13,068 bases of DNA from Anaerolineaceae bacterium UBA5365 (GTDB lineage: Bacteria > Chloroflexota > Anaerolineae > Anaerolineales > Anaerolineaceae), in NCBI GenBank assembly GCA_002407905.1, contig DHPL01000067.1, positions 41,893 to 54,960 of the forward strand, in the 5' to 3' direction. Every line of letters begins with the position of its first letter. The stretch's first letter is position 1. The notes beneath the pieces are model-generated. The model was not told where the DNA came from and did not search any database. It was given only the letters and a program-made list of their open reading frames with translations. A program made the translations under genes and the position numbers. Below, piece by piece: positions 7,227 to 13,068 of the stretch.

Positions 7227-8159
7227 ATGACCGACTATTACCGCCATCCATCCGCCATTGTTGAAACCGAGCATGTTGGCCCAAAGACCCGGGTTTGGGC
7301 CTTTGCCCACATCCTCCCTGGCGCCGCTATTGGTGAGGATTGCAACATTTGCGATCACACCTACATCGAGAACGATGTGCGCCTGGGCGACCGGGTGACC
7401 GTAAAGAGCGGAGTGCAGCTTTGGGACGGAATCACGGTTGAAAATGATGTCTTTATCGGCCCGAATGCCACCTTCGACAACGACCCCTTCCCCCGGTCCA
7501 AGCAATACCCCGAAACGTTTACGCGTACAACTTTGCGCGAGGGTTGCAGCATTGGCGCGAATGCCACAATCCTGCCTGGCGTTACCATCGGACAGCACGC
7601 CATGATCGGGGTTGGCTGTGTGATCACTGAGGATGTACCGCCTTACGCGGTCGTGGAAGGCAACCCGGCGCGGATCACGGGCTATGTGGATAGCAAGGAC
7701 CCGAGTTCGATCGAGATGGCCGATCCTGTCCCTGCCAGCCAGCTGCCTAAGATGAAAATCGAGGGCGTGGAGCTGATCGAACTGCCCACGCATAAGGATC
7801 TGGCCGGCTCGCTTACTTTCGGAGAGCTGGGGCAGCATTTGCCCTTTGCCCCGCAGCGCTATTTCACCGTTTACGATGTGCCCAGCCGTGAGGTGCGCGG
7901 AGGGCACGCACACCGCTGCTGCCACCAGTTTCTGATCTGCATCAACGGCAGCGTGGCTGTGGTGGTGGATGACGGCCGGCGCCGGCAGGAGATCGAGCTG
8001 GACCGCCCGGACCTGGGCATACACGTCCCGCCGATGATCTGGGCCACGGAGTACAAATACAGCCCCGACGCCGTATTACTGGTTTTAGCCAGCGAAAGCT
8101 ACGACGCCTGCGACTACATCCGTAACTACGACGATTACCTCAAAGCTCTAAACGAATAG
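7227..8159 (+). CDS. Fused sugar N-acyltransferase / dTDP-4-keto-6-deoxyhexose 3,4-ketoisomerase (FdtD/WxcM-like)
   Basis: This 310-residue fusion enzyme has two domains. Residues about 1-155 form a left-handed beta-helix acyltransferase of the WbbJ/QdtC type. Its hexapeptide turns include IGEDCNI, LGDRVTV, VFIGPNATF and IGANATILPGVTIG, then DNDPFPRSK (84-92) and the closing EGNPARI (144-150). Residues about 178-310 are a cupin of the FdtA/QdtA/WxcM family: RGGHAHRCCHQFLICING (225-241) with the catalytic-type His pair at 227 and 229, and the C-terminal ESYDACDYIRNYDDYL. Related enzymes isomerise dTDP-4-keto-6-deoxyglucose at C3/C4. After a separate aminotransferase acts, they N-acetylate the 3-amino sugar used in surface polysaccharides or S-layer glycans. 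Here no rmlA, rmlB, aminotransferase or glycosyltransferase is adjacent, so the partners must be elsewhere. Either domain could use a different sugar nucleotide. Confidence 0.88.
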   Translation: MTDYYRHPSAIVETEHVGPKTRVWAFAHILPGAAIGEDCNICDHTYIENDVRLGDRVTVKSGVQLWDGITVENDVFIGPNATFDNDPFPRSKQYPETFTRTTLREGCSIGANATILPGVTIGQHAMIGVGCVITEDVPPYAVVEGNPARITGYVDSKDPSSIEMADPVPASQLPKMKIEGVELIELPTHKDLAGSLTFGELGQHLPFAPQRYFTVYDVPSREVRGGHAHRCCHQFLICINGSVAVVVDDGRRRQEIELDRPDLGIHVPPMIWATEYKYSPDAVLLVLASESYDACDYIRNYDDYLKALNE

Positions 8160-8181
8160 TTGATAGCCCTGTTCTGGTAAC

Positions 8182-8208
8182 AAAAAAGGCTCACCAACCG
8201 ATGAGCCT
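8182..8208 (-). terminator. Intrinsic terminator of the SWIM protein gene
   Basis: On the minus strand the stem AGGCTCA/TGAGCCT (8202-8208 with 8187-8193) has an 8-base loop and is followed directly by six T (8182-8187). This is a textbook Rho-independent terminator, starting 21 bases after the SWIM gene stop. On the plus strand the hairpin lacks an immediate T-tract, so it probably serves only the minus gene. Confidence 0.85.
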
Positions 8209-8229
8209 CTTCGAAATATTTTTTCATGT

Positions 8230-8478
8230 CTAGTTTTCACTGCCTTCAATGGGCTGCACCATTTGGTCCAGGATCATTTCCATCGCCATAGTGTGCGGGC
8301 AAATTTTATGGTTTGTAAAATAATCGCAGGTACATTCCCAAATGCCGTCTGCGTACTTAACATGATGATCGTGGTTTGCTCCCTTAAAATCGGCTGTGAA
8401 CGATTGAAAAGCAATGCGGTCGCGTTCTTCTGTGTATCGTTTGGCTTTTTCTATCTTTCCGTACATTCCGCTATCCAT
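8230..8478 (-). CDS. Small SWIM zinc-finger protein
   Basis: This 82-residue soluble protein ends in a SWIM-type zinc finger, WECTCDYFTNHKICPHTM. Ligands Cys49, Cys51, Cys60 and His62 give CxCx8CxH. SWIM domains bind zinc and mediate DNA or protein contacts, and they usually sit in larger proteins such as SWI2/SNF2 helicases or MuDR transposases. Here the finger is almost the whole protein. The N-terminal part is charged (GKIEKAKRYTEERDR, 7-21), with a probable beta strand leading into the finger. The frame is open 26 codons further upstream. AAGGAG, seven bases before ATG 8478, and the start of similarity to a compact domain decide the start. It is a single-gene unit with its own promoter (8621-8649) and terminator. 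Its function is unknown; a DNA- or protein-binding adaptor is inference. Confidence 0.82.
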   Translation of the reverse strand: MDSGMYGKIEKAKRYTEERDRIAFQSFTADFKGANHDHHVKYADGIWECTCDYFTNHKICPHTMAMEMILDQMVQPIEGSEN

Positions 8479-8541
8479 CGCTTGGCTCCTTGTGCTCGAT
8501 TGATTCTTCCTTAAACAAAACACACGCCCATTAATGCCTTG

Positions 8542-8565
8542 GCGAGTGCTTCGCACGCGTTTTTT
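8542..8565 (+). terminator. Plus-strand hairpin plus T-run inside the SWIM gene leader
   Basis: GTGC-TTC-GCAC (8546-8556) is extended, past an A/G mismatch, by GC pairs 8543-8544 with 8558-8559. It is followed by six T (8560-8565). The T-run is on the plus strand, so it would stop plus-strand read-through from the sugar-enzyme gene before it runs into the SWIM promoter and the NUDIX gene. The stem is imperfect. Confidence 0.45.
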
Positions 8566-8620
8566 CGCAGGGAAAGGATGTGCTTCTTTCCACGTATCAG
8601 GCTAACCTTTCCATGCCCTG

Positions 8621-8649
8621 ATTATAGCCCAGCGAACTACAAGGGTCAA
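8621..8649 (-). promoter_or_regulatory. Sigma70-type promoter of the SWIM protein gene
   Basis: On the minus strand TTGACC (8649-8644), a 17-base spacer and a perfect TATAAT (8626-8621) form the best promoter in the window. Transcription should begin near 8614, leaving a leader of about 136 bases before the ATG at 8478. The -35 region lies where the -35 of the divergent NUDIX promoter would be, so the two may compete. Confidence 0.75.
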
Positions 8650-8670
8650 CCAAAACGCCGTATAAAGGCT

Positions 8671-8676
8671 TATAAT
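8671..8676 (+). promoter_or_regulatory. -10 element of the NUDIX-transporter operon
   Basis: TATAAT lies 23 bases before the ATG at 8700, giving a leader of under 20 bases with ribosome site AGGAG (8690-8694). The expected -35 region around 8648-8653 overlaps the -35 box of the divergent SWIM promoter. Confidence 0.55.
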
Positions 8677-8699
8677 CCACGCGTCCTACAGGAGCCCAA

Positions 8700-9323
8700 A
8701 TGCCCGAGAAAACCGAATTACATTTGATCGCGGACCGCGTCCAGAGCATTGCCCAGGCCGGACTGACCTACACGCAGAACAGTTTCGACCTGGAGCGGTA
8801 TCGCGAGCTGCAAGACCTGGCAGCCCGCCTATACAGCCTGGGTACCGGGGCTGAAAGCCAGCACTTCACGAACCTGCTTTTGCCTGAAAAAGGCTACGCC
8901 ACCCCCAAAGTGGACGTCCGCTGTGTTGTACTGCGTGAGGGCAAGATGCTTTTCGTGCGGGAGGTGGTGGACGGCGGTTGGTCCTTGCCTGGCGGTTGGG
9001 TGGACATTAATGATGCTCCCCACCAGGCTGCCGAGCGCGAGGTTTGGGAGGAAAGCGGTTTCCAGGTGAAGGCTACCAAACTCCTGGCCCTTCTGGACCA
9101 CCGCAAGCACGGCTTTACCCCATACTTCTTCCATATCTACAAGCTTTTCTTCCTGTGTGAGATGCAAGGCGGAGTGGCCACACCCAGTTTTGAAACGACC
9201 GAGGTTGGTTTTTTCGGCCCGGATGAGATTCCGCCGCTTTCTTTGGCACGCATGACCCCACAGGTCGTCCAAATGATGTTCGAACTGGCATCCCAGCCGG
9301 ACGCCCCTACCCTATTCGATTAG
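8700..9323 (+). CDS. NUDIX hydrolase with N-terminal helical domain
   Basis: This 207-residue cytoplasmic hydrolase belongs to the NUDIX superfamily, which cleaves nucleoside diphosphates linked to another moiety. Residues about 5-60 are a helical region like the NUDIX_N domain found in ADP-ribose or CDP-choline pyrophosphatase-like members. The catalytic domain starts with KVDVRCVVLREGKMLFVRE (70-88). The Nudix box spans 99-121 and ends REVWEESGF, with metal-binding Glu114, Glu117 and Glu118. The usual first Glu of the box is Asp105. The substrate cannot be told from sequence; ADP-ribose or CDP-alcohols are likely from the N-terminal domain. Thirty-five bases separate it from the DMT transporter downstream, so the two are probably co-transcribed from the promoter at 8671. 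Confidence 0.92.
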   Translation: MPEKTELHLIADRVQSIAQAGLTYTQNSFDLERYRELQDLAARLYSLGTGAESQHFTNLLLPEKGYATPKVDVRCVVLREGKMLFVREVVDGGWSLPGGWVDINDAPHQAAEREVWEESGFQVKATKLLALLDHRKHGFTPYFFHIYKLFFLCEMQGGVATPSFETTEVGFFGPDEIPPLSLARMTPQVVQMMFELASQPDAPTLFD

Positions 9324-9358
9324 GCCATGCTGAACCATTATTCTCGGAGTTATTCTTC

Positions 9359-10252
9359 ATGATCGGCCTAGACCTCGGTGTGCTACTGGCGCTATTGGCC
9401 GCTTTTTGCTGGGTGTTCTCCGGTATTGCCATCGAGCGTTACACCAAAAATCACAGTGCCCTGATCGTTAATTTCCTGCGCATTGCCATTGCCCTGGTGA
9501 TCATGGCCGTGTTTCTGGCCATCCGGGGCGTCCATCCGCTTGCCCTGGATGCCCGTCCGCAGGCTTGGCTTTGGCTGTCGCTCTCGGGCATCGTCGGCTT
9601 TGTGCTGGGGGATTACTTTCTCTTCTCTTCCTACCAGGAGGTTGGCGCACGTATTGGTCTACTGATGATCAGCCTGTCCACCATCTTTGTGGGCATCATT
9701 TCTTTTTTCTTATTCGATGAGGTTCTCAGCCTGCGCAGCCTGCTTGGTATCGGCCTCACACTCATTGGTGTGCTTTTGGTGGTTCTGATGCGCGCTCCGG
9801 AAAAAGGCGTGCAGTGGCGTTTCTCCCCCAAGGGCATCGCCTACGGCCTGCTGGCTGCGATCGGCCAGGCAGTTGGCCTCGTGCTGAGCAAATTGGGCAT
9901 GGGCAGCAGCGACCCATTCACGGCCACCCAAATCCGCCTGATTGCCGCTACCATCGCTTTCATCCTCGTGATCCTCTTCACCCGCCGGGTTCCAGCGGTC
10001 AAAGTCGCATTAAGGGAACGCCAGTCCCTCGCTACGATAATCTTCACCGCCTTTGTAGGAACCTTTCTGGGTGTTACGCTCTCCCTCGCGGCAGTGCAAA
10101 ACACACAAACCGCGGTGGCTTCGGCCATCCTTTCGATCATGCCGGTACTGGTCATCCCAGTCAACTGGCTGCTTTTTAAAGAAAAAATCCAGGCGGCAGA
10201 ACTGCTTGGAACCGTAGTGACCGTGGTAGGGGTGCTGGTACTCAGCTTTTGA
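9359..10252 (+). CDS. EamA/DMT-family membrane transporter
   Basis: This 297-residue integral membrane protein has two EamA (DUF6) repeats, about residues 6-142 and 156-296. I count about ten hydrophobic segments separated by short basic loops, the normal plan for drug/metabolite transporters. The start of repeat one (LLALLAAFCWVFSGI) and of repeat two (GLLAAIGQAVGLVLSK) show the internal duplication, and each repeat ends in a segment rich in Gly, Val and Leu. Relatives export amino acids or other small metabolites; the substrate here is unknown. GGAG lies 9 bases before the ATG. Its TGA overlaps the end of the convergent GNAT gene by 11 bases, leaving no room for a separate terminator. Confidence 0.93.
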   Translation: MIGLDLGVLLALLAAFCWVFSGIAIERYTKNHSALIVNFLRIAIALVIMAVFLAIRGVHPLALDARPQAWLWLSLSGIVGFVLGDYFLFSSYQEVGARIGLLMISLSTIFVGIISFFLFDEVLSLRSLLGIGLTLIGVLLVVLMRAPEKGVQWRFSPKGIAYGLLAAIGQAVGLVLSKLGMGSSDPFTATQIRLIAATIAFILVILFTRRVPAVKVALRERQSLATIIFTAFVGTFLGVTLSLAAVQNTQTAVASAILSIMPVLVIPVNWLLFKEKIQAAELLGTVVTVVGVLVLSF

Positions 10253-10697
10253 TATTTTTCTCGAAAATCAATCCGTCCTCACCCCCGTAGTAGTACCTTT
10301 CCCACACACCGTTCTGCTGGTAGCCCAATTTACGGTATAAAGCGATCGCCGCAGAATTACTCCTGCGCGTGGTAAGTTTCACGGTAGGCTGCCCCATTGC
10401 CTGCTCAAGCGCCAGCATCAGCCGTGTTCCCAGCCCCTTGCCGCGCCACTGCGGGTGCACCGCAATCGTGGCAATCCACCCGGCATGCTCATGGGATTTG
10501 ATCTCTCCGGCGGCAAAGGCGATCAGTTGCCCGGCGTGCTGCACCTTGTAGCGCACAAAATTTCCGCCCACGAGTACGTAAGCCAAATCGATCCCCGGCC
10601 AGGCATCCTCCCGGCTGAAGCAAAGTTTCTCAAAGGCTGAAAGGGCGCTAAAATCGCGCAAACCGGCTTTACAGATGGGGAATTCGGTCTCGTCCAA
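10242..10697 (-). CDS. GNAT-family N-acetyltransferase, RimI-like
   Basis: This 151-residue acetyltransferase transfers acetyl from acetyl-CoA to an amine. The acetyl-CoA pyrophosphate loop is RGKGLG (85-90) after the strand WIATIAVHPQW. SNSAAIALYRKLGY (113-126) and YYYGGEDGLIFEK near the C-terminus are typical of RimI-like ribosomal-protein or protein N-terminal acetyltransferases. The substrate is not certain. The start is TTG at 10697, the base after the TGA of the upstream ABC-F gene. GGAGAGG ends 5 bases before it and supports the start. The abutting genes are almost surely one transcript with coupled translation. The 3' end overlaps the convergent transporter gene. Confidence 0.9.
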   Translation of the reverse strand: MDETEFPICKAGLRDFSALSAFEKLCFSREDAWPGIDLAYVLVGGNFVRYKVQHAGQLIAFAAGEIKSHEHAGWIATIAVHPQWRGKGLGTRLMLALEQAMGQPTVKLTTRRSNSAAIALYRKLGYQQNGVWERYYYGGEDGLIFEKNIKS

Positions 10698-12662
10698 TCA
10701 GGCCTCTCCGCCGGCTTCCTGCAGGGTCCAGGCCAGGTCTTCCCACTCTTCCATCAGCGGCGCCAGGTCCACTTGCAGATTGCGATATTCCTCAGCAATG
10801 CGGGCTACAACGGCAGGATTGGCAGGCGGATTAGCCAGTTGGCGTTCGCAAACGCCAATTTCTTTCTCCAGCTCATGGATGCGGCCCTCCAGCGCGTCGA
10901 TTTTCTTTTGGAGCTGCTGGCGCTGGTTGCGGCTCAAATACCGCCGCGGCTGGGCCCTGGGCACAGCTTCGGCCGCGCTTTTAACTTGCTCGGTTTTGGC
11001 CGGCTCTCGGGCAGGCTGGCTGGGTTCGTCCTGGGCTGCTTGCAGAAGCTGGCCGTTTTTATAAGCTTTGTATTCTGAGTACGAACCCTTAAAGACTTGC
11101 AGCTCTTCCTTCTCTGGGTTCAGTTCCCAAATCTGGGTTGCCAGTGCATCGATCAGGTAACGGTCGTGGCTCACCAAAATGATCGTCCCGGGATATTCGG
11201 CCATCACCTTTTGCAGCACTTCCTGGGTTGCCAGGTCCAGGTGGTTGGTTGGCTCATCCAGGAGGAGCAAGTTGGTGTCTTCCAGGCTAAGTTTTGCCAG
11301 GGCCAAACGCCCGCGCTCGCCCCCAGAAAGGGTCGCCACTGGGTTAAAAACATCATCGCCCCTAAAACCAAACTTACCCAGGTAATTCCGTACTTCCGCC
11401 GGCAAGAGCCTGGGCGCCACAGTGTTGATCTCCTGCATCAGGTCGTTTTGGGGGTTTAAACCCTCATGCGCCTGGGCAAAATAGCCCACTTTCAGGCTGG
11501 CGCCAAGCTCCACCCGCCCGCTAAACGGTGGTGTCTGTTCCAGGATCGTTTTCAGGAAGGTGGTTTTTCCGGCGCCATTGGGCCCAATGATGGCAACGCA
11601 TTCGGTGCGTTCCAAAACCAGGTCCGGCGAACGAAAAAGCGGGCGTCCTTCATCCGCGTAACCCACCTCCAGGTCGTAAGTACGCAAAACCAGGTTGCCG
11701 CTGCGGCCAGCCAGGCCTAAACGCAAGTGCATCGGGCGCTGTTTCTGGGCGGGGGCAGTCAGCCGGCCTTCCTCCAGCAGACGCTCCAGGCGCCGGCGCC
11801 GGCCAAGAGCTTGTTTCACATTCTGTCCTTCAATATTTTTCTCGATGTAATCTTCCTGCTTGCGGATGTACTCAGTTTGGGCTTCGTACTCGGCCAGGCG
11901 GCGGGCATAGCGCTCGGCACGCTGGTGCATATAGGCGCTGTAATTCCCGCGGTACACCTCCAGGGCCGGGGTCATCTCCCAGACCTGCCGCACCGTTTGG
12001 TCCAGAAAGTAGCGGTCGTGACTCACAATGACCACCGCGCCGTTCCAATCCCGCAGCCAGGCTTCCAGCCACTCCACAGCCTGGATATCCAGGTGGTTAC
12101 TGGGCTCATCCAGCAAAAGGAGGTCGGGGTCATCCAAAAGCAGGCGCGCCAGAACTGCCCGGGTACGCTGCCCCCCGGAAAGCTGGGTGATCGGGCGGTG
12201 ATAGTCGGCTTCCTCAAAACCCAGTCCCTGCAAGACCATGCGGATGCGGGCCGGGTAGGTGTACCCGCCAGCCAGGTCGAAGGCTGTTTGCAGCTTGCCA
12301 TATCGCTCAAGCACAGCCGCGGGGCAAGCCGGGTCTTGCATTTGGGCTTCCAGGGCTTGCAGTTCATCGGCCTGGGCCAGCAAGGGTTCAAAGGCCAGCA
12401 GGGCCTGCTGCCAAAGCGTGTTATTGCTCCGCAGGGTGGTAACTTGCGGCAGGTAGCCGATGCGCAGGTTACGTGCGGGATGCACCGCCCCGGTCGTGGG
12501 CTCATCTTCCCCGGCAAGCAGCCTTAGGAGCGTGGTTTTCCCTACGCCATTCGGACCCACGATGGCGATGCGGGCACGGGCAGGTATGGAAAGATTGATG
12601 CCTTCAAATATATCCACCGGGCCAAAAGATCGGCCGAGGTTTTGGGCGGTCAGAAGCGACAT
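10698..12662 (-). CDS. ABC-F family ATPase (Uup-like, ribosome-associated)
   Basis: This 654-residue soluble protein has two ABC domains and no membrane segments, so it belongs to ABC-F, whose members act on the ribosome rather than in transport. The first domain has Walker A GPNGVGKT (36-43), LSGGQ (161-165) and Walker B LLLLDE (181-186). The second has GPNGAGKT (360-367), LSGGE (445-449) and LLLLDE (465-470). The charged linker (about 239-318) is the P-site tRNA-interaction motif region. A low-complexity stretch (about 541-572) leads to a C-terminal coiled coil (about 575-650), as in Uup. Resistance-type ABC-F proteins usually have a longer, distinctive linker tip, so a housekeeping role (Uup/EttA-like) is more likely. 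ATG at 12662 has no Shine-Dalgarno and lies 9 bases after a TATAAT, suggesting a leaderless message. The GNAT gene follows directly. Confidence 0.95.
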   Translation of the reverse strand: MSLLTAQNLGRSFGPVDIFEGINLSIPARARIAIVGPNGVGKTTLLRLLAGEDEPTTGAVHPARNLRIGYLPQVTTLRSNNTLWQQALLAFEPLLAQADELQALEAQMQDPACPAAVLERYGKLQTAFDLAGGYTYPARIRMVLQGLGFEEADYHRPITQLSGGQRTRAVLARLLLDDPDLLLLDEPSNHLDIQAVEWLEAWLRDWNGAVVIVSHDRYFLDQTVRQVWEMTPALEVYRGNYSAYMHQRAERYARRLAEYEAQTEYIRKQEDYIEKNIEGQNVKQALGRRRRLERLLEEGRLTAPAQKQRPMHLRLGLAGRSGNLVLRTYDLEVGYADEGRPLFRSPDLVLERTECVAIIGPNGAGKTTFLKTILEQTPPFSGRVELGASLKVGYFAQAHEGLNPQNDLMQEINTVAPRLLPAEVRNYLGKFGFRGDDVFNPVATLSGGERGRLALAKLSLEDTNLLLLDEPTNHLDLATQEVLQKVMAEYPGTIILVSHDRYLIDALATQIWELNPEKEELQVFKGSYSEYKAYKNGQLLQAAQDEPSQPAREPAKTEQVKSAAEAVPRAQPRRYLSRNQRQQLQKKIDALEGRIHELEKEIGVCERQLANPPANPAVVARIAEEYRNLQVDLAPLMEEWEDLAWTLQEAGGEA

Positions 12663-12811
12663 AGGTTTAGAATTATAGCAGTGGGGATGCTGCTTCTACA
12701 TGATTAACACCCACTGCAGGGTTGGCAGAGAATACCTTAAAGGTTCTGGCCACTCCAGTGGAACGAAGCGCAGCGCCGCGGCGTCTTAACCCTGAGGGGA
12801 AGGAGCAAGCC
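12663..12811. other. Divergent gap with short palindromes upstream of the lipoprotein
   Basis: This 149-base gap holds the ABC-F promoter on its left. It also holds three short self-complementary stretches: ACCTTAAAGGT at 12734-12744, CCACTCCAGTGG at about 12750-12761, and CGCCGCGGCG, a 10-base palindrome near 12774-12783. No plausible sigma70 promoter for the lipoprotein was found. The palindromes may form a structured leader, but none matches a riboswitch consensus that I know. Confidence 0.35.
12672..12677 (-). promoter_or_regulatory. -10 element immediately before the ABC-F start
   Basis: On the minus strand TATAAT ends 9 bases before the ABC-F ATG. A weak TGTAGA lies 17 bases upstream (12700-12695). 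Transcription would begin within about 4 bases of the start codon, so the message would be leaderless or nearly so. Confidence 0.55.
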
Positions 12812-13068
12812 ATGCTGAATCAATTACGCGTCTTTACTTTGGTCATCCTGTTAACCATGCTTAGCGCCTGCGCAGCACCCGGGCTCACTCCAAGCGATTT
12901 ACCGGCAGCCCTCCCGCCAACGCAACCCAGCACCATAGTAACTGCATCCCCAGGCCCGTCCCCACAGCCTACCCCCGCGCTTATTCCAGAGGAGACGCCA
13001 TTTCCAAGCTTGGACCTCCCGCAGGAGGACCGCGGCCTGAATTTTGGCCTGCCAGCCTGGCAGCAAGT
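12812..13068 (+). CDS. Lipoprotein, N-terminal part only (cut by window edge)
   Basis: ATG at 12812, with GGGGAAGGAG just upstream (AGGAG at 12801-12805), opens a frame that stays open to the edge: 85 codons plus 2 bases. Residues 1-20 are a lipoprotein signal peptide: Arg6, the hydrophobic VFTLVILLTM, then the lipobox LSAC with Cys20 as the lipidation site. Residues about 21-65 are a Pro/Thr/Ser-rich linker (for example SPGPSPQPTPALIP) that would hold a globular domain away from the membrane. The final visible part, LPQEDRGLNFGLPAW, begins the folded domain, but too little is seen to name it. It is divergent from the ABC-F gene. Confidence 0.85.
   Translation, partial: MLNQLRVFTLVILLTMLSACAAPGLTPSDLPAALPPTQPSTIVTASPGPSPQPTPALIPEETPFPSLDLPQEDRGLNFGLPAWQQ

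Noticed and set aside
11727..12527. 266-codon plus-strand frame inside the ABC-F gene
   Set aside because: It is the antisense shadow of the ABC-F gene, rich in Gln, Gly and His, with no recognisable motif.
10698..12662. ABC-F protein as an antibiotic-resistance determinant
   Set aside because: The Uup-like C-terminal coil, housekeeping-style neighbours and lack of a distinctive long linker argue for a general ribosome-associated ATPase.
1..13068. A multi-gene defence island, CRISPR array, prophage or insertion sequence
   Set aside because: No array of repeats, no transposase or integrase motifs, no terminal inverted repeats and no known defence domains were found on either strand.

Overview
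This window is a bacterial chromosome segment of moderately high GC. Long multidomain housekeeping genes, TATAAT promoter cores with poor -35 boxes, a Pro/Thr/Ser-rich lipoprotein and a tiny SWIM zinc-finger protein together suggest a Chloroflexota (Anaerolineae-like) organism. That assignment is inference from gene style, not from a marker gene. There are nine complete protein genes, two protein genes cut by the window edges, one 18-codon leader ORF, and one tRNA. No mobile element, CRISPR array, integrase, rRNA or phage gene was seen.

Layout. Positions 1-1344 (minus strand) hold a DJ-1/PfpI-type protein. Its stop overlaps the start of an unrecognised gene that runs off the left edge and carries an HExxH motif, so it is possibly a zinc hydrolase. 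Positions 1387-1405 are a short inverted repeat in the divergent gap. Positions 1550-4390 (plus) are a complete DNA polymerase I with 5' nuclease, apparently active 3' proofreading domain and polymerase. A tRNA-Ser(CGA) follows at 4480-4567 with its own promoter. After a 247-base leader region with an 18-codon ORF comes a CopB-type (CPH) P1B ATPase at 4815-7100 with a strongly His-rich N-terminus. Positions 7227-8159 encode a fused acyltransferase/ketoisomerase for dTDP-sugars, without the rest of that pathway nearby. Positions 8230-8478 (minus) encode an 82-residue SWIM zinc-finger protein with a good promoter, a long leader and a clear terminator. A NUDIX hydrolase and a DMT/EamA transporter form a plus-strand pair at 8700-10252. 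Converging on them, overlapping by 11 bases, is a minus-strand pair: an ABC-F ATPase (12662-10698) and a GNAT acetyltransferase (10697-10242), the latter starting on the base after the former's stop. A lipoprotein gene begins at 12812 and is cut by the right edge.

How the genes work together. The window is mostly independent transcription units: DNA replication/repair, translation (tRNA, ABC-F, possibly RimI-like acetylation), metal efflux, nucleotide clean-up and sugar modification. There is no obvious new multi-gene defence or biosynthetic system. The most interesting items are the unrecognised HExxH gene with a perfect 12-bp stem in its early codons, the SWIM mini-protein's regulatory architecture, the leader ORF before the copper-type ATPase, and the orphan sugar-modifying fusion enzyme.
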